DNA of 64,000 nt from Nannocystis sp. (lineage in GTDB: Bacteria > Myxococcota_A > Polyangia > Nannocystales > Nannocystaceae): the NCBI GenBank assembly GCA_016712315.1, contig JADJRG010000019.1:156096-220095 (forward strand). The letters run 5' to 3'. Shown here in pieces: positions 9,012 to 17,609 of this stretch; position 1 is the first letter of the stretch, and each line of letters begins with the position of its first letter. Position numbers and translations under genes: made by a program. The notes under the pieces were generated by a model. That model was not told where the DNA came from and ran no database searches. It saw only the letters and a program-made list of their open reading frames with translations.

Positions 9012-10370
9012 GGGCAGGCGGACCTCGACGCGGGTGCCGCGGCCGAGCTGGGAGGTGATCGTGAGCTCTCCTCCCATGATCTTCGCGAGCTTGTTGACGA
9101 TGGTGAGGCCGAGGCCGGAGCCCTCGTGGGCGCGGGTGGAGGAGGCGTCGGCTTGGGTGAAAGGCTCGAGGATCGTGGCGAGCTGATCGGCGGGGATGCC
9201 GACGCCGGTGTCGCTGACGATGAGGTGCAGCCAGTCGCGGCCGTGGGCGACGACGCGGGCGGCGCTGAGGGTGATCCGGCCGCGATCGGTGAACTTGATG
9301 GCGTTGCCGAGGAGGTTGACGAGGATCTGGCGGACGCGGATCGGGTCGAGCGTGACCTCGCCGAGGGGGCCGGCGAGCTCGACGACGATGACGTCGCCGC
9401 GTTGGGCGGCGAGCGCCTCAAACGTCGCCTGGAGCTCGCGGATGAGCCCTTCGATGGGGAGGCGCTGGGGGTGGAGCTCGAGGCGATCGGCCTCAATGCG
9501 CGAGAGATCGAGCACGTCCGAGATGAGGCCGAGCAGGTGTTGGCCGGCGCCGCGGATCCGGGTGATGGTGTCGGCGTGCTCGCCGAGGGCGTCGCCTAGG
9601 TCCTCCTCGATCAGCTCGCTGTAGCCGATGATGACGTTGAGGGGGGTGCGCAGCTCGTGGCTCATGGTCGCGAGGAAGGTGGTCTTGGCGGCGTTGGCGG
9701 CGATCGCGTGCTGGGCGGCGGTCTTGGCCTGCTCCTCTTCGGCGAGGGCGCGGTCGCGCTGGCGGGCGGCCTCCTCGACCTGACGGATCGATCGCTGCTT
9801 GAGGGCCTCGGAGTAGTCGGCGATCCAGAGGAGCGCGACGGTCATCGCGAGCAGGGCGATGAGCTGAAAGAGGGCCTGAGAGCCAGGTGGCGTGAGGTTG
9901 ATGAGCTCGACGCCAGCGCGCTCGGCGCTGAAGATCGCGATCACGGTGGCGACGCTGATCAGCGCCCAGAGGAGGCCCGCCCGGCGGCCTGAGATCACGA
10001 GCGCGAGCACGGGCTGGAGGGGGATGAGGACGGCGAAGGGGGCGGTGACGCCGCCGCCGGTGAGCATCGAGTAGGCGACGCCGATGCTGATGAGGGCGGT
10101 GATCCAGTGGCCAGCGAGCACGAGGGCGCCGCGGCGGACGAGGAATGCGCCGAGCGCGGCGAGCAGGCAGGTGACGACGGTGTTGATGAGGCCTAGCCAG
10201 CGGGTCTGGGGGGTGGCGACGAAGAAGAGGACGACGCCGAGCAGGGTGCCGACGAGGACGATGAACCACGAGATCCCGAGGGCGAGGATGGCGCGGCGCT
10301 CACGGTCGATGTCGCCGCGGAGCTGCGGCGGGACGGCGCGGGCGAGCCGGCCTTCGAGCTTGAACGCCAC
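8994..10370 (-). CDS. Membrane-bound sensor histidine kinase
   Basis: About 458 residues. Six hydrophobic segments fill residues 25-190, followed by a short coiled region (RQVEEAARQRDRALAEEEQAK) and the HisKA dimerisation domain with phosphoacceptor motif SHELRTPLN near residue 235. The HATPase domain has an N-box (NLLGNAIKFTD), G1 (DTGVGIP), an F-box-like EPFTQAD and G2 (GSGLGLTIV). A GTG at 10370 is chosen because the frame upstream has shadow-like composition and would run into the divergent lipoprotein gene. There is no receiver domain and no adjacent response regulator, so it is an orphan kinase with a transmembrane sensor of unknown ligand. Confidence 0.88.
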   Translation of the reverse strand: MAFKLEGRLARAVPPQLRGDIDRERRAILALGISWFIVLVGTLLGVVLFFVATPQTRWLGLINTVVTCLLAALGAFLVRRGALVLAGHWITALISIGVAYSMLTGGGVTAPFAVLIPLQPVLALVISGRRAGLLWALISVATVIAIFSAERAGVELINLTPPGSQALFQLIALLAMTVALLWIADYSEALKQRSIRQVEEAARQRDRALAEEEQAKTAAQHAIAANAAKTTFLATMSHELRTPLNVIIGYSELIEEDLGDALGEHADTITRIRGAGQHLLGLISDVLDLSRIEADRLELHPQRLPIEGLIRELQATFEALAAQRGDVIVVELAGPLGEVTLDPIRVRQILVNLLGNAIKFTDRGRITLSAARVVAHGRDWLHLIVSDTGVGIPADQLATILEPFTQADASSTRAHEGSGLGLTIVNKLAKIMGGELTITSQLGRGTRVEVRLPSASDA

Positions 10371-10506
10371 GGGTCGATTGTCGCAGATCGCGGAGAAGTC
10401 GGCGGCGCGCGGTCGTGTTGGATCGGCGGTGTAAGCGCCGTTTAAGCGGTTGGCCGCGCGGTGTGTCTGCTGGGGTTGGTGCGCGTCGGCGCGCGTCATG
10501 GGGCGT

Positions 10507-10536
10507 GGGGACGCGCGGGGACGCGCGGGGACGCGC
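10507..10536. repeat. Three perfect copies of a 10-bp tandem repeat
   Basis: The unit GGGGACGCGC occurs three times head to tail in the 234-base divergent gap between the histidine kinase and the lipoprotein at 10605. It may be only slippage in G+C-rich DNA, but its place between two divergent starts makes a regulatory role possible. The rest of this gap shows no clear promoter. Confidence 0.8.
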
Positions 10537-10604
10537 CTATCTGCGTGAATTCTCGATCGTGTTTGCTGATGGTGGCTGATACGAAGGTCCACTGGAGGTG
10601 AACG

Positions 10605-11291
10605 ATGAAGAGACGAAGCGCGTTGTTGCCCTTGTACATCGCCTTGGTGGTCGCCGGCTGCGCGAAGGAGGCGCCGACGGCGGTCGCGGCGGCTGAGCCG
10701 GCGAAGGTTGAGCCGGCGGAGGCGCCTAAGGCGCCGGTGGAAGCGGCGGCGGATCCGGCGATCTCGACCGGGAAGTGCGACGAGAAGCAGGCGGCGATCT
10801 CGCAGCAGGCGGACCAGCGAGCGCAGCCCTGGGGGATCACGCAGCACTTGGCGAAAAATTTCCCGGACATGAAGGTGTCGTGGCTGATGAAGGAGGCGCC
10901 TTATCAGAACTTCGTGGTGAAGACCGGGGCCGAGAAGTTCGGCCGCTGCGATGACAACGGCTGCTTCCTGTTCGCGGCGCCGACGGCGGTGATCGAGGCG
11001 GCGGTGCAGAAGTCGATGACCGGCGAGGTGCACGACCCAGCGGCGTTGGGGCAGGCGCTCGGGCTGCCGGCGAAGAACTTTGAAGGGCCGCTGCGGATGA
11101 TGACGCTGGACCTGCGGGCGAGCGAGGCGTGCGTGCGGCTGCCGGTGGATGAAGACCCGGGGGTGTGGAAGTGCCAGAGCGAGGCGGACAAGGACTGCTT
11201 CGTGTTCGGCGGCTACACTTCGGGTAAGGTGCCCGAGCTGATGGTCATCAACGCCCCGGTGGCGCAGGCGACGGTGAAGGAGATCCCATGA
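10605..11291 (+). CDS. Putative lipoprotein with conserved cysteines
   Basis: A 228-residue secreted protein of unknown family. The signal ends in the lipobox VVAGC (about residue 19), then an Ala/Pro/Glu linker, then a globular domain from STGKCDEKQ onward. That domain has six cysteines, arranged as CDEKQ, RCDDNGC, EACV, WKCQ and KDCF, suggesting disulfides in the periplasm or on the surface. An AGGTGAACG site precedes the ATG. Its TGA overlaps the ATG of the next gene by four bases, so the two are translationally coupled. Confidence 0.75.
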   Translation: MKRRSALLPLYIALVVAGCAKEAPTAVAAAEPAKVEPAEAPKAPVEAAADPAISTGKCDEKQAAISQQADQRAQPWGITQHLAKNFPDMKVSWLMKEAPYQNFVVKTGAEKFGRCDDNGCFLFAAPTAVIEAAVQKSMTGEVHDPAALGQALGLPAKNFEGPLRMMTLDLRASEACVRLPVDEDPGVWKCQSEADKDCFVFGGYTSGKVPELMVINAPVAQATVKEIP

Positions 11292-11536
11292 GCGTCGACG
11301 CAGAAGAGGTGGTCCTCCAGAGCCCGCTGATGTACCGGGTGCTGCGCGAGCGGGGCGGCGCGCTGATCCTCGAGGCGGTGGTCGGCGGGGCGGCGATGTA
11401 CGCGGTGCGGGTGCGCCTGCTGCCGAGCGAGGCGGCGGAGTTCGCGGCGCAGGGGGCGAGGTTCAGCGATCGCCTGGCGCGGGAGATTATGGCGAATCCG
11501 CGCCTGGGCGGGCGCGCGTACGATCCGGCGGATTGA
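11288..11536 (+). CDS. Small hypothetical protein coupled to the upstream lipoprotein
   Basis: An 82-residue soluble protein with no signal and no recognised family. It begins inside the ATGA overlap with the preceding lipoprotein gene (11288-11291), which argues strongly that it is translated. Composition is that of a real protein: mixed hydrophobic and charged residues, EAVVGGAAMYAVRVRLLP strand-like core, and an amphipathic C-terminal helix. It ends 14 bases before the convergent nuclease-fold lipoprotein gene. Confidence 0.6.
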   Translation: MSVDAEEVVLQSPLMYRVLRERGGALILEAVVGGAAMYAVRVRLLPSEAAEFAAQGARFSDRLAREIMANPRLGGRAYDPAD

Positions 11537-11550
11537 GGGCGATCGCGGGC

Positions 11551-12525
11551 TTAGATCGGCGTGTAGGCGATCCGTACAGCGACGGGGTTATGGTCTGAGA
11601 GGGGCGCCCCCTCGGGATCGACGAACTCGGGGGGGATCTGCCATTCGACGGCCTCGAGGGCGATCGTCGCGCCGTCCCTCGTGAGCACTTTGTCGATGAG
11701 GATGGTGCCGCACTCGAGGTGCTGGCAGGCGTCCGTGAGGCCAGCTCCTTGCATAATGGCGTTGAAAGGGGCGACGTCCTCGGGGTCGTTCTCGCGCAGG
11801 TTAAAGTCGCCCGCGACGATGACAGGGTAGCCGTGGGCGACGGATCGGGCGAGGATCTCGGCGGCGAGGGCCTCGGCGCTCTGCTGGCGAATGATGAGGT
11901 CCTGGGGGCAATTCCCGGCCTCCATGTGGAGGTTGTAGACGTCGATGTCGACGCGGGCGCCGTCTTCGCCCTCAACCATGGTCGTGCGGGCGAAGGACCA
12001 GCCCTTGGTGGCGAGGCAGTCGCTGGCGCAGTCCAACTGACCGTGGCAGGCGCCCCAGCCGATCCGCTGGTGATCGCTCATCGGGTAGTTGGAGAATCGA
12101 TTGAGCCCGTCGCCGAGATCGACGATGTCGGGGATCTCGCGCCAGGGGGTGGTCTGATAGGGGTGCTCGGCGTCGGCGGCGAGCTGGGCGTGATAATAAA
12201 AGTCCTCCTGGACGAGCACGAGATCGTAAGCGTTGAGGAGCGGGCTTATGAAGGGGATGTTGACCTCCGGGTTGGAGCTGGAGATCCCCTGGGGCAGCCC
12301 GGCGACGTTGTAAGTGAGGAGGGAAAATTCACCCGGCGGAGGGAGCGGGAGCGGATCCGTGGCGGCGGTGGTCTCGGCGGCGGTGGCCGCTTCGGTGGTG
12401 GCGTCGGTGGCGGTGGTGGTGGTGGTGGCGTCGGTGGCGGTGGTGGCAGGCGCAGGTGCGCAGGCGGCGGCGAAGGCGAGGAGCAGCGGAGAGCGGGGCG
12501 AAGGCGCGCGGTGGAGGGCGGTCAC
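11551..12525 (-). CDS. Endonuclease/exonuclease/phosphatase-fold lipoprotein
   Basis: 324 residues from a GTG at 12525; no ATG lies at a suitable place. The N-terminus is hydrophobic and ends at a lipobox-like AAAC, followed by a Thr/Ala/Asp-rich linker (TTATDATT type) and the EEP catalytic fold. Visible motifs are TYNVAGLP (metal-binding Asn), VQEDF (catalytic Glu), NLHMEAG, GDFNLRE and a terminal LSDHNPV with the general-base His and Asp. Family members are DNase I-like nucleases, sphingomyelinases or inositol phosphatases; WGACHGQLDCASDCLATKGW adds extra cysteines as in secreted phosphodiesterases. It lies 35 bases downstream of the PqqB-like fusion gene, probably co-transcribed. Confidence 0.85.
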   Translation of the reverse strand: MTALHRAPSPRSPLLLAFAAACAPAPATTATDATTTTTATDATTEAATAAETTAATDPLPLPPPGEFSLLTYNVAGLPQGISSSNPEVNIPFISPLLNAYDLVLVQEDFYYHAQLAADAEHPYQTTPWREIPDIVDLGDGLNRFSNYPMSDHQRIGWGACHGQLDCASDCLATKGWSFARTTMVEGEDGARVDIDVYNLHMEAGNCPQDLIIRQQSAEALAAEILARSVAHGYPVIVAGDFNLRENDPEDVAPFNAIMQGAGLTDACQHLECGTILIDKVLTRDGATIALEAVEWQIPPEFVDPEGAPLSDHNPVAVRIAYTPI

Positions 12526-12560
12526 GCGAGGGACGTTATCACGCGGGCGCGCGTGGTTGG

Positions 12561-14009
12561 TTAGAGATCGATCTCTTCGCCTTCGGCGGCGACGTGGACG
12601 CCGGCTTCGCGGGTCGACTTCGACTCGGGGGAGCGAGGATCGAGGAGGGAGTTGGTGTGGTTGAGGTGGATCAGGACGACGCGGAGGGCGCCCCGGTCGA
12701 TGCGTCCGCGGAGGCGCTCGATGGTGCTGGTGACGAGGGGATGTCCGAGGGACTCGATGGGGCGGCCGGGTAGCTCGTCGGCGGCGTAAAAGGTGGCGTC
12801 GAGGAGGGCGACGTCGACGCCCTCGAGGGCGGCGTCGAAGGCGTCGGACCAGCGCTCCCAGGGCTCGGCGTCGGGGATGTAGAGCACGGTCTGGCGGGGG
12901 CCTTGGAGGCGATAGCCGACGGTGTCGGTGTACTCGTCGCGGTGGGGGACGACGACGGGGCGGATCAGGACGTCGCCGAGCTGGGCGCCGGCTTCGGGGG
13001 TGAGGGGCTCGGGGATGATCTCGCCTAAGCGGATGAGCTGCTGCCACGGGGCGTTGTTGCGGAGGAAGTCGATCATACGCGGGCTGGCGCGCACGGGGGT
13101 GCCGCTGGTGTGCATGACCTCGAAGCCGAGCTGGGCGAGGCCGAGGTAGTGGCCGATGTGCGCGTGGGTGAGGAAGATCGAGGCGAGGGGGTGGCGATCG
13201 ACGCCGGGGCGGTCGCGCGCGGGGGCGGTCGGGAGCAGCTCGAGCTGGCGGGCGAGGTCGGGGGTGGCGTCGATGAGGTGTACGGCGTCGACGCCGTCCG
13301 TGGGGATGATGAGCGCGAGCGAGGCGACCATGTGGGCCCGCGACGGGTCGCGACGGGCGGCCTCGCAGCGCTCGCAGCGGCAGGAGGCGTGGGGGACGCC
13401 GCCGTCTTGGGCGACGCCGAGGATCTTGAGGCGGGGGCCGGTGAGCGGGGGCGCGGCGGGGGGCGACCTTCGGCGGGTGTTCGACTCGAGGAGGCGCTTG
13501 ACGATCGGCAGGTCGTCGTTGGGGATCGTGGTAGAGAGCACGTAGTGCTTGATCTTCCAGGCGCCGTCGTCGCCCCGCAGGAGCACGCCGCTGCCGCGCG
13601 AGGGGCCGAGGTTGCGCGCCTCGAGGTCCTCGTCGAACCAGGCGAGCTCGCCGCGGACGACGAGCGCGCGGCGGCTGGCGCGCATGACCCAGCCTCGGCC
13701 CGCGACGAAGTGTGGATGCGCGTAGGCGTAGAATTCGTCCTTGGTCCAACGTTCGCGCGCGTCGGTGCCGATGAAGACGGCGTCAGGGGCGAGGGCGTCG
13801 AAGTAGGCGCGCTCGTCGGCGGCGGCGGCGGCGGCGTGCCAGGCGTCGAGGAGCTGGTCGATCGCGTGGTTGGCGCTCGCGTGGTCGGTGTGTTGATCAG
13901 TGGGCGGAGGCGCGGGCGCTTCGCAGGCGAGCGCGGCGGCGAGGTAGGCGATCAGGAGCGCGCGCGCTCTCCTGCGCGAGTGTGCAGCGAGAGCGGCGGC
14001 TCGGAGCAT
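12561..14009 (-). CDS. Lipoprotein fusing an NTF2/SnoaL-like domain to a PqqB-like metallo-beta-lactamase fold
   Basis: 482 residues. The signal ends at AAALAC (about residue 29). Residues 45-165 form an NTF2-like domain of the DUF4440 kind (LDAWHAAAAAADERAYFDAL, then GSGVLLRGDDGAWKIKHYVLS). Residues 190-482 match the PqqB/MBL-hydrolase group: LGVAQDGGVPHASCRCERC (a Cys pattern seen in PqqB), LTHAHIGHYLGL, VVVPHRDEYTDTVGY, LLDATFY, and LIHLNHTNSLL near the end. The usual HxHxDH signature reads HAHIGH, so the Asp is replaced by Gly, as in many PqqB-like proteins. Its substrate is unknown; no other pqq gene is nearby. Confidence 0.82.
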   Translation of the reverse strand: MLRAAALAAHSRRRARALLIAYLAAALACEAPAPPPTDQHTDHASANHAIDQLLDAWHAAAAAADERAYFDALAPDAVFIGTDARERWTKDEFYAYAHPHFVAGRGWVMRASRRALVVRGELAWFDEDLEARNLGPSRGSGVLLRGDDGAWKIKHYVLSTTIPNDDLPIVKRLLESNTRRRSPPAAPPLTGPRLKILGVAQDGGVPHASCRCERCEAARRDPSRAHMVASLALIIPTDGVDAVHLIDATPDLARQLELLPTAPARDRPGVDRHPLASIFLTHAHIGHYLGLAQLGFEVMHTSGTPVRASPRMIDFLRNNAPWQQLIRLGEIIPEPLTPEAGAQLGDVLIRPVVVPHRDEYTDTVGYRLQGPRQTVLYIPDAEPWERWSDAFDAALEGVDVALLDATFYAADELPGRPIESLGHPLVTSTIERLRGRIDRGALRVVLIHLNHTNSLLDPRSPESKSTREAGVHVAAEGEEIDL

Positions 14010-14177
14010 GGGCCTCTTGTCGATTGTTCGGGGGCGGCGGTCAAGGGGCGCGGGGTCTCAGAGGGAGCGGAGGAAGGTGAGCGAGTCGTCGCGCTCAGGG
14101 GCGGAGGCGGCCGAGCTCGACGAGGCGTCGGCGCGGCGGATGAGCCGTGAATTGGCGGGTCGGCGCGCGCGCTTTCG

Positions 14178-14852
14178 TCAGGGCGAGGTGGGGCCCGGGC
14201 TGTGCGCGGGGGCGTGGGTGCGGAAGAGGCGGTCGAGCAGGGGGAGCATGCCGGCGAAGTTGCGGCGGTAGTCGCGTGGATCGTGGCTGTGGTGGCGGGC
14301 GTGGTAGGCAGGGGTGGCGATCCAGGGCTCGAGCCAGGTGAGGCGCCAGCGCAGGTTGGCGTGCAGGAAGGTGGTGTAGACCTTGCGCAAGAGGACGACG
14401 GCGCCGATGTCGGCGAGAGAGGCGCCGAGCAGCGCGCCGGGCAGGCCGACGATGAGGCCGTGGATGAGGAAATCGAGGGGGTGCTGCCGCCACGCCTCGA
14501 GCCATGTGAGGTGGGTCGGGGCGTGGTGGACGGCGTGGTAGCGCCATAAACGAGGGACTCGATGCATGAGTCGGTGCGCCCAATATCCACAGACTTCGGC
14601 GAGCAGGAGGACGAGGGCGATCCGCCAGGCGCTAGGGTCCGTGAGGGCGGGGCGCAGATCGGCGAGGGCGTCGAGGATCGGGCCGCCGAGGGCCTCCATC
14701 ACGAGCACGTCGAGGAAGAGCAGGGCGACGCAGAGGAGGGCGGCCCGCGGGGCGATGGCGCTGTGGGTGCGCGGGAACCATCCCTCGAGCGGGATGAAGA
14801 TCCCGGCGATGAGGGCGAGGAAGAGGGTGGTCCCGAGGAGGAGGTCGAGCAT
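14178..14852 (-). CDS. Sterol desaturase / fatty acid hydroxylase superfamily membrane protein
   Basis: A 224-residue membrane di-iron enzyme. It has four or so hydrophobic helices and the conserved histidine clusters HRLMH, HAVHH and HARHH plus HP in WRQHPLDF, which bind the di-iron centre in this superfamily. Bacterial members hydroxylate or desaturate lipids and sterols, and myxobacteria are known sterol and carotenoid producers. It starts 20 bases after the small secreted protein gene and is followed after 168 bases by the PqqB-like fusion. The exact substrate cannot be read from sequence. Confidence 0.88.
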   Translation of the reverse strand: MLDLLLGTTLFLALIAGIFIPLEGWFPRTHSAIAPRAALLCVALLFLDVLVMEALGGPILDALADLRPALTDPSAWRIALVLLLAEVCGYWAHRLMHRVPRLWRYHAVHHAPTHLTWLEAWRQHPLDFLIHGLIVGLPGALLGASLADIGAVVLLRKVYTTFLHANLRWRLTWLEPWIATPAYHARHHSHDPRDYRRNFAGMLPLLDRLFRTHAPAHSPGPTSP

Positions 14853-14872
14853 CGCCGTGGGCTCCGTCAGGC

Positions 14873-15190
14873 TCAGTAGCCCTCAAAACGGCCGAATTTG
14901 GACTTCTTCCGGCGGGGCTTCTTCGGCGGTGGGGGTTGATCCTCTAACAGAAGATCGGGGGGCTGCGGCGCAGGAGCGGCGTCCGGGGCGAAGGGGCGGG
15001 CGATGAGGGTGAGGAAGGGGGCGTCCGGCTCTTCGTCGTGGAGGGTGAGGGGGGCGTCCGTGGGCTCGGCGGCGATGACGTCAGCGACGACGAGGGTGGT
15101 GAGGGCGGTGAGGGCGGCGCTGAGGGCGGCGACGCGGGCGAGGTGGACGGCGAGGCGGGGGCCTGGAGGGCGAGGGGGCTGGTGGGTCAT
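14873..15190 (-). CDS. Small single-pass membrane or secreted protein
   Basis: 105 residues, no recognised family. A Pro/Arg-rich N-terminus precedes one hydrophobic helix (about residues 19-40, VAALSAALTALTTLVVADVIA). The remainder is acidic and proline-rich and ends in a basic, lysine-rich tail (PPKKPRRKKSKFGRF). It is the first gene of the reverse-strand group running to 11551 and lies 20 bases before the sterol desaturase-like gene, suggesting a shared transcript. Coding confidence rests on the ATG, hydrophobic segment and tight spacing. Confidence 0.55.
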   Translation of the reverse strand: MTHQPPRPPGPRLAVHLARVAALSAALTALTTLVVADVIAAEPTDAPLTLHDEEPDAPFLTLIARPFAPDAAPAPQPPDLLLEDQPPPPKKPRRKKSKFGRFEGY

Positions 15191-15345
15191 GGCGGCTCCG
15201 TGGGGGCTGAACGCGCGGGTGAGGCGATCGATTCGGCTTTTTTTTCGCGATCTTTGCGCTGATCAACGCGCAAAACGCTCGATCTCGCGCGGGGTCGGCG
15301 CTGTTTGGGATGGAGCGGCCGGAGGGCCGACGGCATGCTGGCGAG

Positions 15346-16629
15346 ATGATGAAGACATCACAGCAGGGGCAGAGATCGTGGGTTTGTGGGCTCGTGGGCC
15401 GGATCGGGGCGCTCGCGCTGCTGACCGGGGGGTGCAGCAGCGGCGACGACGCGGCGAGCGATACGGTGACGACGACGTCGAGCACGACGGGCGATGCGAC
15501 GACGAGCACGACGGGCGATGCGACGACGTCGAGCACGTCGAGCGCGGGCACGATGTCGGGGAGCGCGACGGAGGATACGTCGAGCGGCTCGACGAGCGAG
15601 TCGACGGGGCCCGCGTGTGACCCGGGGAGCGAGGGCTGTGAGTGCGGCCGCGGCGGGGTCTGTGACGGGGCGTTGGTGTGTCAAGGCGGCGTGTGCGTGA
15701 GCCCGCCGGCGGGCTGCGGGGACGGAATCGTGCAGGACCCCGAAGCGTGCGATGACCGCGGTGAGTCGGCGGTGTGCGACGCGGACTGCACGGCGGCGGT
15801 CTGCGGGGACGGGACGGTGAACGCGGCGGCGGGGGAGGTTTGTGATGACCAAGGCGAGTCGGCGCTGTGCGACGCGGACTGTTCCGAGGCGCTGTGCGGC
15901 GACGGGGCGGTGAACGCGGCGGCGGGGGAGGCCTGTGATGATCAAGGCGAGTCGGCGGAGTGCAACGCGGACTGTACGGCGGCGGCGTGCGGCGACGGGA
16001 CGCTGAACCAGAGCGCGGGGGAGCAGTGCGAGGGCGAGGCGCCAGACAACGCGAGCTGCGAGGGCTGCGCGATCACCTGCGAGGAGGGGTTTGACGACTG
16101 CAACGCGGATCTTGTGGACGGCTGCGAGCAGGGGTTGATGGACGACCCGATGCACTGCGGCGCCTGTGACAAGGTGTGCGGGGGCGGGCTGCCCTGCAAG
16201 AAGGGGAAGTGTGTGGACGTGTCGGACGCGTTCGCGGAGTATGCGGCGGAGGGGCGGACGGTGTATCTGTTCAAGACGTCGCCGTGCGCGTCGCTCGATC
16301 CGCTGGTGAATTTTTGCGAGGATAAGGGGCTGGCGTGGTGGAAGGCGCAGTCGCAGCCGGACGCGCAGAAGCTGGTCGACTTCGCGTTCGGGCTGGATAA
16401 CTGGCACACGTGGGTGCAGGTGTATGACGCGAAGACGACGCTGAGCCCGGGCACGGTGGACGGCTTCACGGTCACAGTGGACAGCCCAGACTGCGTGGAT
16501 GGGTCGCCTGGGGGCTGGACGGCGTTTCGGAAGTGGGGGTGCTCGTTCTGCGAGCCGTCGAACGAGGGGGCGAAGAGCTGCTGCTGGGACATCGACCACG
16601 CCTACGATTGGCTGGTCTGCGAGGGGTGA
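15346..16629 (+). CDS. Lipoprotein with DUF4215-type Cys-rich repeats
   Basis: 427 residues from the ATG at 15346. The signal ends at LTGGC, followed by a Thr/Ser linker (DTVTTTSSTTGDATTS type). Four successive Cys repeats of the form CGDG..N..AGE.CDD.GES..C..DC occupy about residues 115-235. These are the myxococcal DUF4215 repeats, probably calcium- or disulfide-stabilised surface modules. The last 130 residues form a different domain with paired cysteines (FKTSPCASLDPLVNFC, FCEPSNEGAKSCCWDID). Function is unknown; surface location and adhesion-type roles are inferred. An in-frame start at 15310 is possible but would put extra charged residues before the signal. Confidence 0.85.
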   Translation: MMKTSQQGQRSWVCGLVGRIGALALLTGGCSSGDDAASDTVTTTSSTTGDATTSTTGDATTSSTSSAGTMSGSATEDTSSGSTSESTGPACDPGSEGCECGRGGVCDGALVCQGGVCVSPPAGCGDGIVQDPEACDDRGESAVCDADCTAAVCGDGTVNAAAGEVCDDQGESALCDADCSEALCGDGAVNAAAGEACDDQGESAECNADCTAAACGDGTLNQSAGEQCEGEAPDNASCEGCAITCEEGFDDCNADLVDGCEQGLMDDPMHCGACDKVCGGGLPCKKGKCVDVSDAFAEYAAEGRTVYLFKTSPCASLDPLVNFCEDKGLAWWKAQSQPDAQKLVDFAFGLDNWHTWVQVYDAKTTLSPGTVDGFTVTVDSPDCVDGSPGGWTAFRKWGCSFCEPSNEGAKSCCWDIDHAYDWLVCEG

Positions 16630-16748
16630 GCGTGGGCGGCTCGGCGCGGCGGATCGCCCGCGCCGGGTCGCGACCGTTCACCGGCGAGCTGCGACCGTTC
16701 GCGGGGTTGGGCGGCATCGGCGGGGCGTGGAGGCCGTAGAAGTGCCTC

Positions 16749-17609
16749 GTGAGCGCGAATCAGCCGAAGAACAACGAGTCGACGACGGGCGCGTCACCGG
16801 GCTGGGCCGGGTGGCTGCGGCACTTTGAAGGGAACGTGGGGCGGCCGCTGCCGGCGATCGCGGGCGGTGAGCCGGCGCTGGTGGGGTCGATCCCGGCGGC
16901 GATCCGGCCGGCGCTGGCGCGGTCGTTGGCGCGCTTTCAAGTCGGTGAAGGAGGCGAGGGGCGGGTGGCCCGTGAGGTGTGGATGGTGCGCCTGGGGTCG
17001 ATCGATGACGCGTACCGGGCGGCTCTAGGGCTGTTTGTGCGCGAAGAGGGGCGGCACGCGCGGATCTTGGGGGGCATGGTGCGGGCGCTCGGCGGCGAGC
17101 TGATGAAGAGCTCGTGGAGCGAGCGGCTCTTCGTGCGCGGGCGCCGGCTGGCGGGGCTGCGGCTGAAGGTGCTGTGTCTGTTGGCGGCGGAGGTGGTGGG
17201 GATCGGCTTCTATGGGGCGGTGGGGCGGCGCTGCGGCGGGGCGCTGGGGGCTGCGCTGGCGGAGATCGAGGCCGATGAGGCGGCGCACCTGCGCTTCCAT
17301 GTGGCGCTGTTTCGCGCGGAGACGCGGGGGTGGGCGGCGCGCCTGGTGTTCGCGGCGGCGTGGTTGGCGATCAGCGGGCTGGCGTGCGGGCTGGTGCTGG
17401 TGGACCACCGGGCGACGCTGCGAGGGTTGGGGGCGCCGCTGGCGGGGCTGGGGCGGCTTTATGTGGGGCTTATCGGGGGGACGCTGGCGGCGGTGGTGTC
17501 AGGTGAGGCCGAGGCGGCGACGGAGGCGGCGGGCGGCTTGACGAGCGATCGGGACCTCGGCGCCGCCAGGCATACGGGCGATGTAACCGCCGGTCTCTTG
17601 GGGCTCTAG
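16749..17609 (+). CDS. Ferritin-like-fold (di-iron carboxylate) protein
   Basis: 286 residues from a GTG. Two carboxylate/histidine motifs spaced like ferritin-like four-helix enzymes are visible: EEGRHARIL (about residue 98) and EIEADEAAHLRFH (about residue 175). Hydrophobic helices follow at 198-220 and 240-255, so the C-terminal part may be membrane-associated. Similar proteins in proteobacteria are annotated only as ferritin-like. The final 111 bases overlap the convergent response-regulator gene; this is unusually long, so the true stop or the call itself deserves caution, although the motifs argue for a real gene. Confidence 0.65.
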   Translation: MSANQPKNNESTTGASPGWAGWLRHFEGNVGRPLPAIAGGEPALVGSIPAAIRPALARSLARFQVGEGGEGRVAREVWMVRLGSIDDAYRAALGLFVREEGRHARILGGMVRALGGELMKSSWSERLFVRGRRLAGLRLKVLCLLAAEVVGIGFYGAVGRRCGGALGAALAEIEADEAAHLRFHVALFRAETRGWAARLVFAAAWLAISGLACGLVLVDHRATLRGLGAPLAGLGRLYVGLIGGTLAAVVSGEAEAATEAAGGLTSDRDLGAARHTGDVTAGLLGL

